Shown here piece after piece: positions 63,312-64,000 of a stretch of DNA of 64,000 nt (position 1 is its first letter; each line of letters starts with the position of its first letter). Position numbers and translations under genes: made by a program. A model generated the notes under the pieces. That model had not been told where the DNA came from. It worked only from the letters and a program-made list of their open reading frames with translations, and did no database searches. The DNA is from Paenibacillus tianjinensis. Its GTDB lineage: Bacteria > Bacillota > Bacilli > Paenibacillales > Paenibacillaceae. The DNA lies in contig NZ_CP070969.1 in the NCBI RefSeq assembly GCF_017086365.1, positions 992,001-1,056,000 on the forward strand, in the 5' to 3' direction.

Positions 63312-64000
63312 CTACATGAAGGCTAAGTTCTGCCGCTCAGATCTGCCCTGCGGAATATCCTTGCCGGGCAGGAAATGAATGCTGCGGATATAGCGGATTG
63401 TCCGGCTCTGCGCCCGCATAATGACGGAATGCGTCTCGGCGCGTTCCTTGCCGATGAAGCGGACGCCGCTGAGGAATTCACCGGAGGTGACGCCGGTTGC
63501 GGCGAAGATCACGTCGCCAGTGCCGACCATATCCTCCATCGACAGCACACGGGTCGGGTTGTCGATACCCATCAGCAGGCAGCGCTGCATCTCAAACGGC
63601 CCCTCCGGCAGCAGTCTTCCCTGCAGTTCTCCGCCTAGGCATTTCAGTGCAGCGGCGGCCAGCACACCTTCAGGCGCTCCGCCCGAGCCCATGTACAGAT
63701 CGACATCGCTGTCCGGCAGCGCCGCCGCGATGGCTCCGGCTACGTCGCCGTGGCCGAGCAGCTTAATACGTACTCCCATCCCGCGCAGGGTGCGGATCAG
63801 CCCTTCGTGGCGCTTGCGGTCGAGTACCATTACCGTCAGCTCAGAGAGTGCTTTACCGGTGATCATGCTTGCTTTGCGCAGCGTAACCTCGGCCGGATCC
63901 TCCAGGCTTAGCCTGCCGGCCAGCTCGGGGCCGCAGGCCAGCTTCTCCATATAAATGTCGGGAGCATGCAGGAGGCTGCCGCGGTCGGCAATGGCAATGA
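63312..64000 (-). CDS. glpX: Fructose-1,6-bisphosphatase class II (start beyond window)
   Basis: Gluconeogenic phosphatase of the GlpX family. About 229 residues are visible and the frame stays open to the window edge (IAIADRGSLLHAPDIYMEK), so the N terminus with the first metal site lies outside. Seen are VMVLDRKRHEGLIRTLRGMGVRIKLLGHGDVAGAIAAALPDSDVDLYMGSGGAPEGVLAAAALKCLGG-type blocks: DRKRHE, GDVAGAI, MGSGGAPEGVLAA. Partial gene; identity is secure. Confidence 0.93.
   Translation of the reverse strand, partial: IAIADRGSLLHAPDIYMEKLACGPELAGRLSLEDPAEVTLRKASMITGKALSELTVMVLDRKRHEGLIRTLRGMGVRIKLLGHGDVAGAIAAALPDSDVDLYMGSGGAPEGVLAAAALKCLGGELQGRLLPEGPFEMQRCLLMGIDNPTRVLSMEDMVGTGDVIFAATGVTSGEFLSGVRFIGKERAETHSVIMRAQSRTIRYIRSIHFLPGKDIPQGRSERQNLAFM

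Overview
The window looks like a chromosome segment of a spore-forming, moderate-GC Firmicute, most likely Paenibacillus or a close relative. Evidence: a SspH-type spore protein gene, T-box leaders, a CIRCE-controlled groESL operon, HutP-type control of histidine use, strong AGGAGG ribosome-binding sites with frequent TTG/GTG starts, and a gene order (tsaE-tsaB-rimI-tsaD ... ABC-F ... moaC ... tatA-tatC ... groES-groEL) matching the ydi-groESL region of Bacillus subtilis. The genus is inferred from gene content and style, not from a marker gene.

Layout. 1-8.7 kb: end of glutamate synthase, an ABC exporter pair, a divergent M23 peptidase/bactofilin pair, cardiolipin synthase and a YitT-family protein. 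8.9-11.9 kb: two-piece LigD (polymerase and ligase as separate genes) plus Ku, a bacterial end-joining set. 12-13.8 kb: small acidic protein, three 67-bp tandem repeats, sspH, an EamA/EmrE-type permease. 13.9-29.1 kb: conserved core with the t6A genes, two consecutive T-box leaders, a group II intron, leuA, a DnaA-box cluster, ABC-F ATPase, folate and molybdopterin genes, Tat translocase and groESL. 29.2-39.3 kb: AT-richer dus, a three-gene operon of small unknown proteins, a regulator/MFS/M20 amidohydrolase unit, ArsR+SRPBCC, an SDR protein and an MsrA-MsrB fusion whose MsrB half has lost its catalytic residues. 39.4-42.2 kb: a B12-binding protein with CarH-type photoreceptor motifs coupled to a hybrid histidine kinase. 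42.3-52.1 kb: a hut operon (hutP, hutH, hutU, hutI, an M20 hydrolase, a HutF-like deiminase) interrupted by a complete IS256-family element with an 8-bp target duplication. 52.1-56.3 kb: an accessory block of minus-strand genes (phosphotransferase, GNAT remnant, peptidase E, DUF402, DHFR-like), each followed by copies of one palindromic motif plus a hairpin, resembling a cassette array. 56.4-64 kb: GNAT, ZIP transporter, two aldo/keto reductases, AraC regulator, 2Fe-2S protein, YsnF-like stress protein and the end of glpX.

Most notable: (1) the cassette-like array at 52.1-56.3 kb; (2) a family of structured repeats that end in the Shine-Dalgarno sequence of groEL, sspH and an aldo/keto reductase, with matched changes in both stem arms; (3) the CarH-like B12 sensor/hybrid kinase pair; (4) tandem leucine-type T-boxes with a group II intron sitting directly behind the second terminator, before leuA; (5) four perfect DnaA boxes away from any visible origin; (6) a hut pathway in which an M20 hydrolase may replace HutG.
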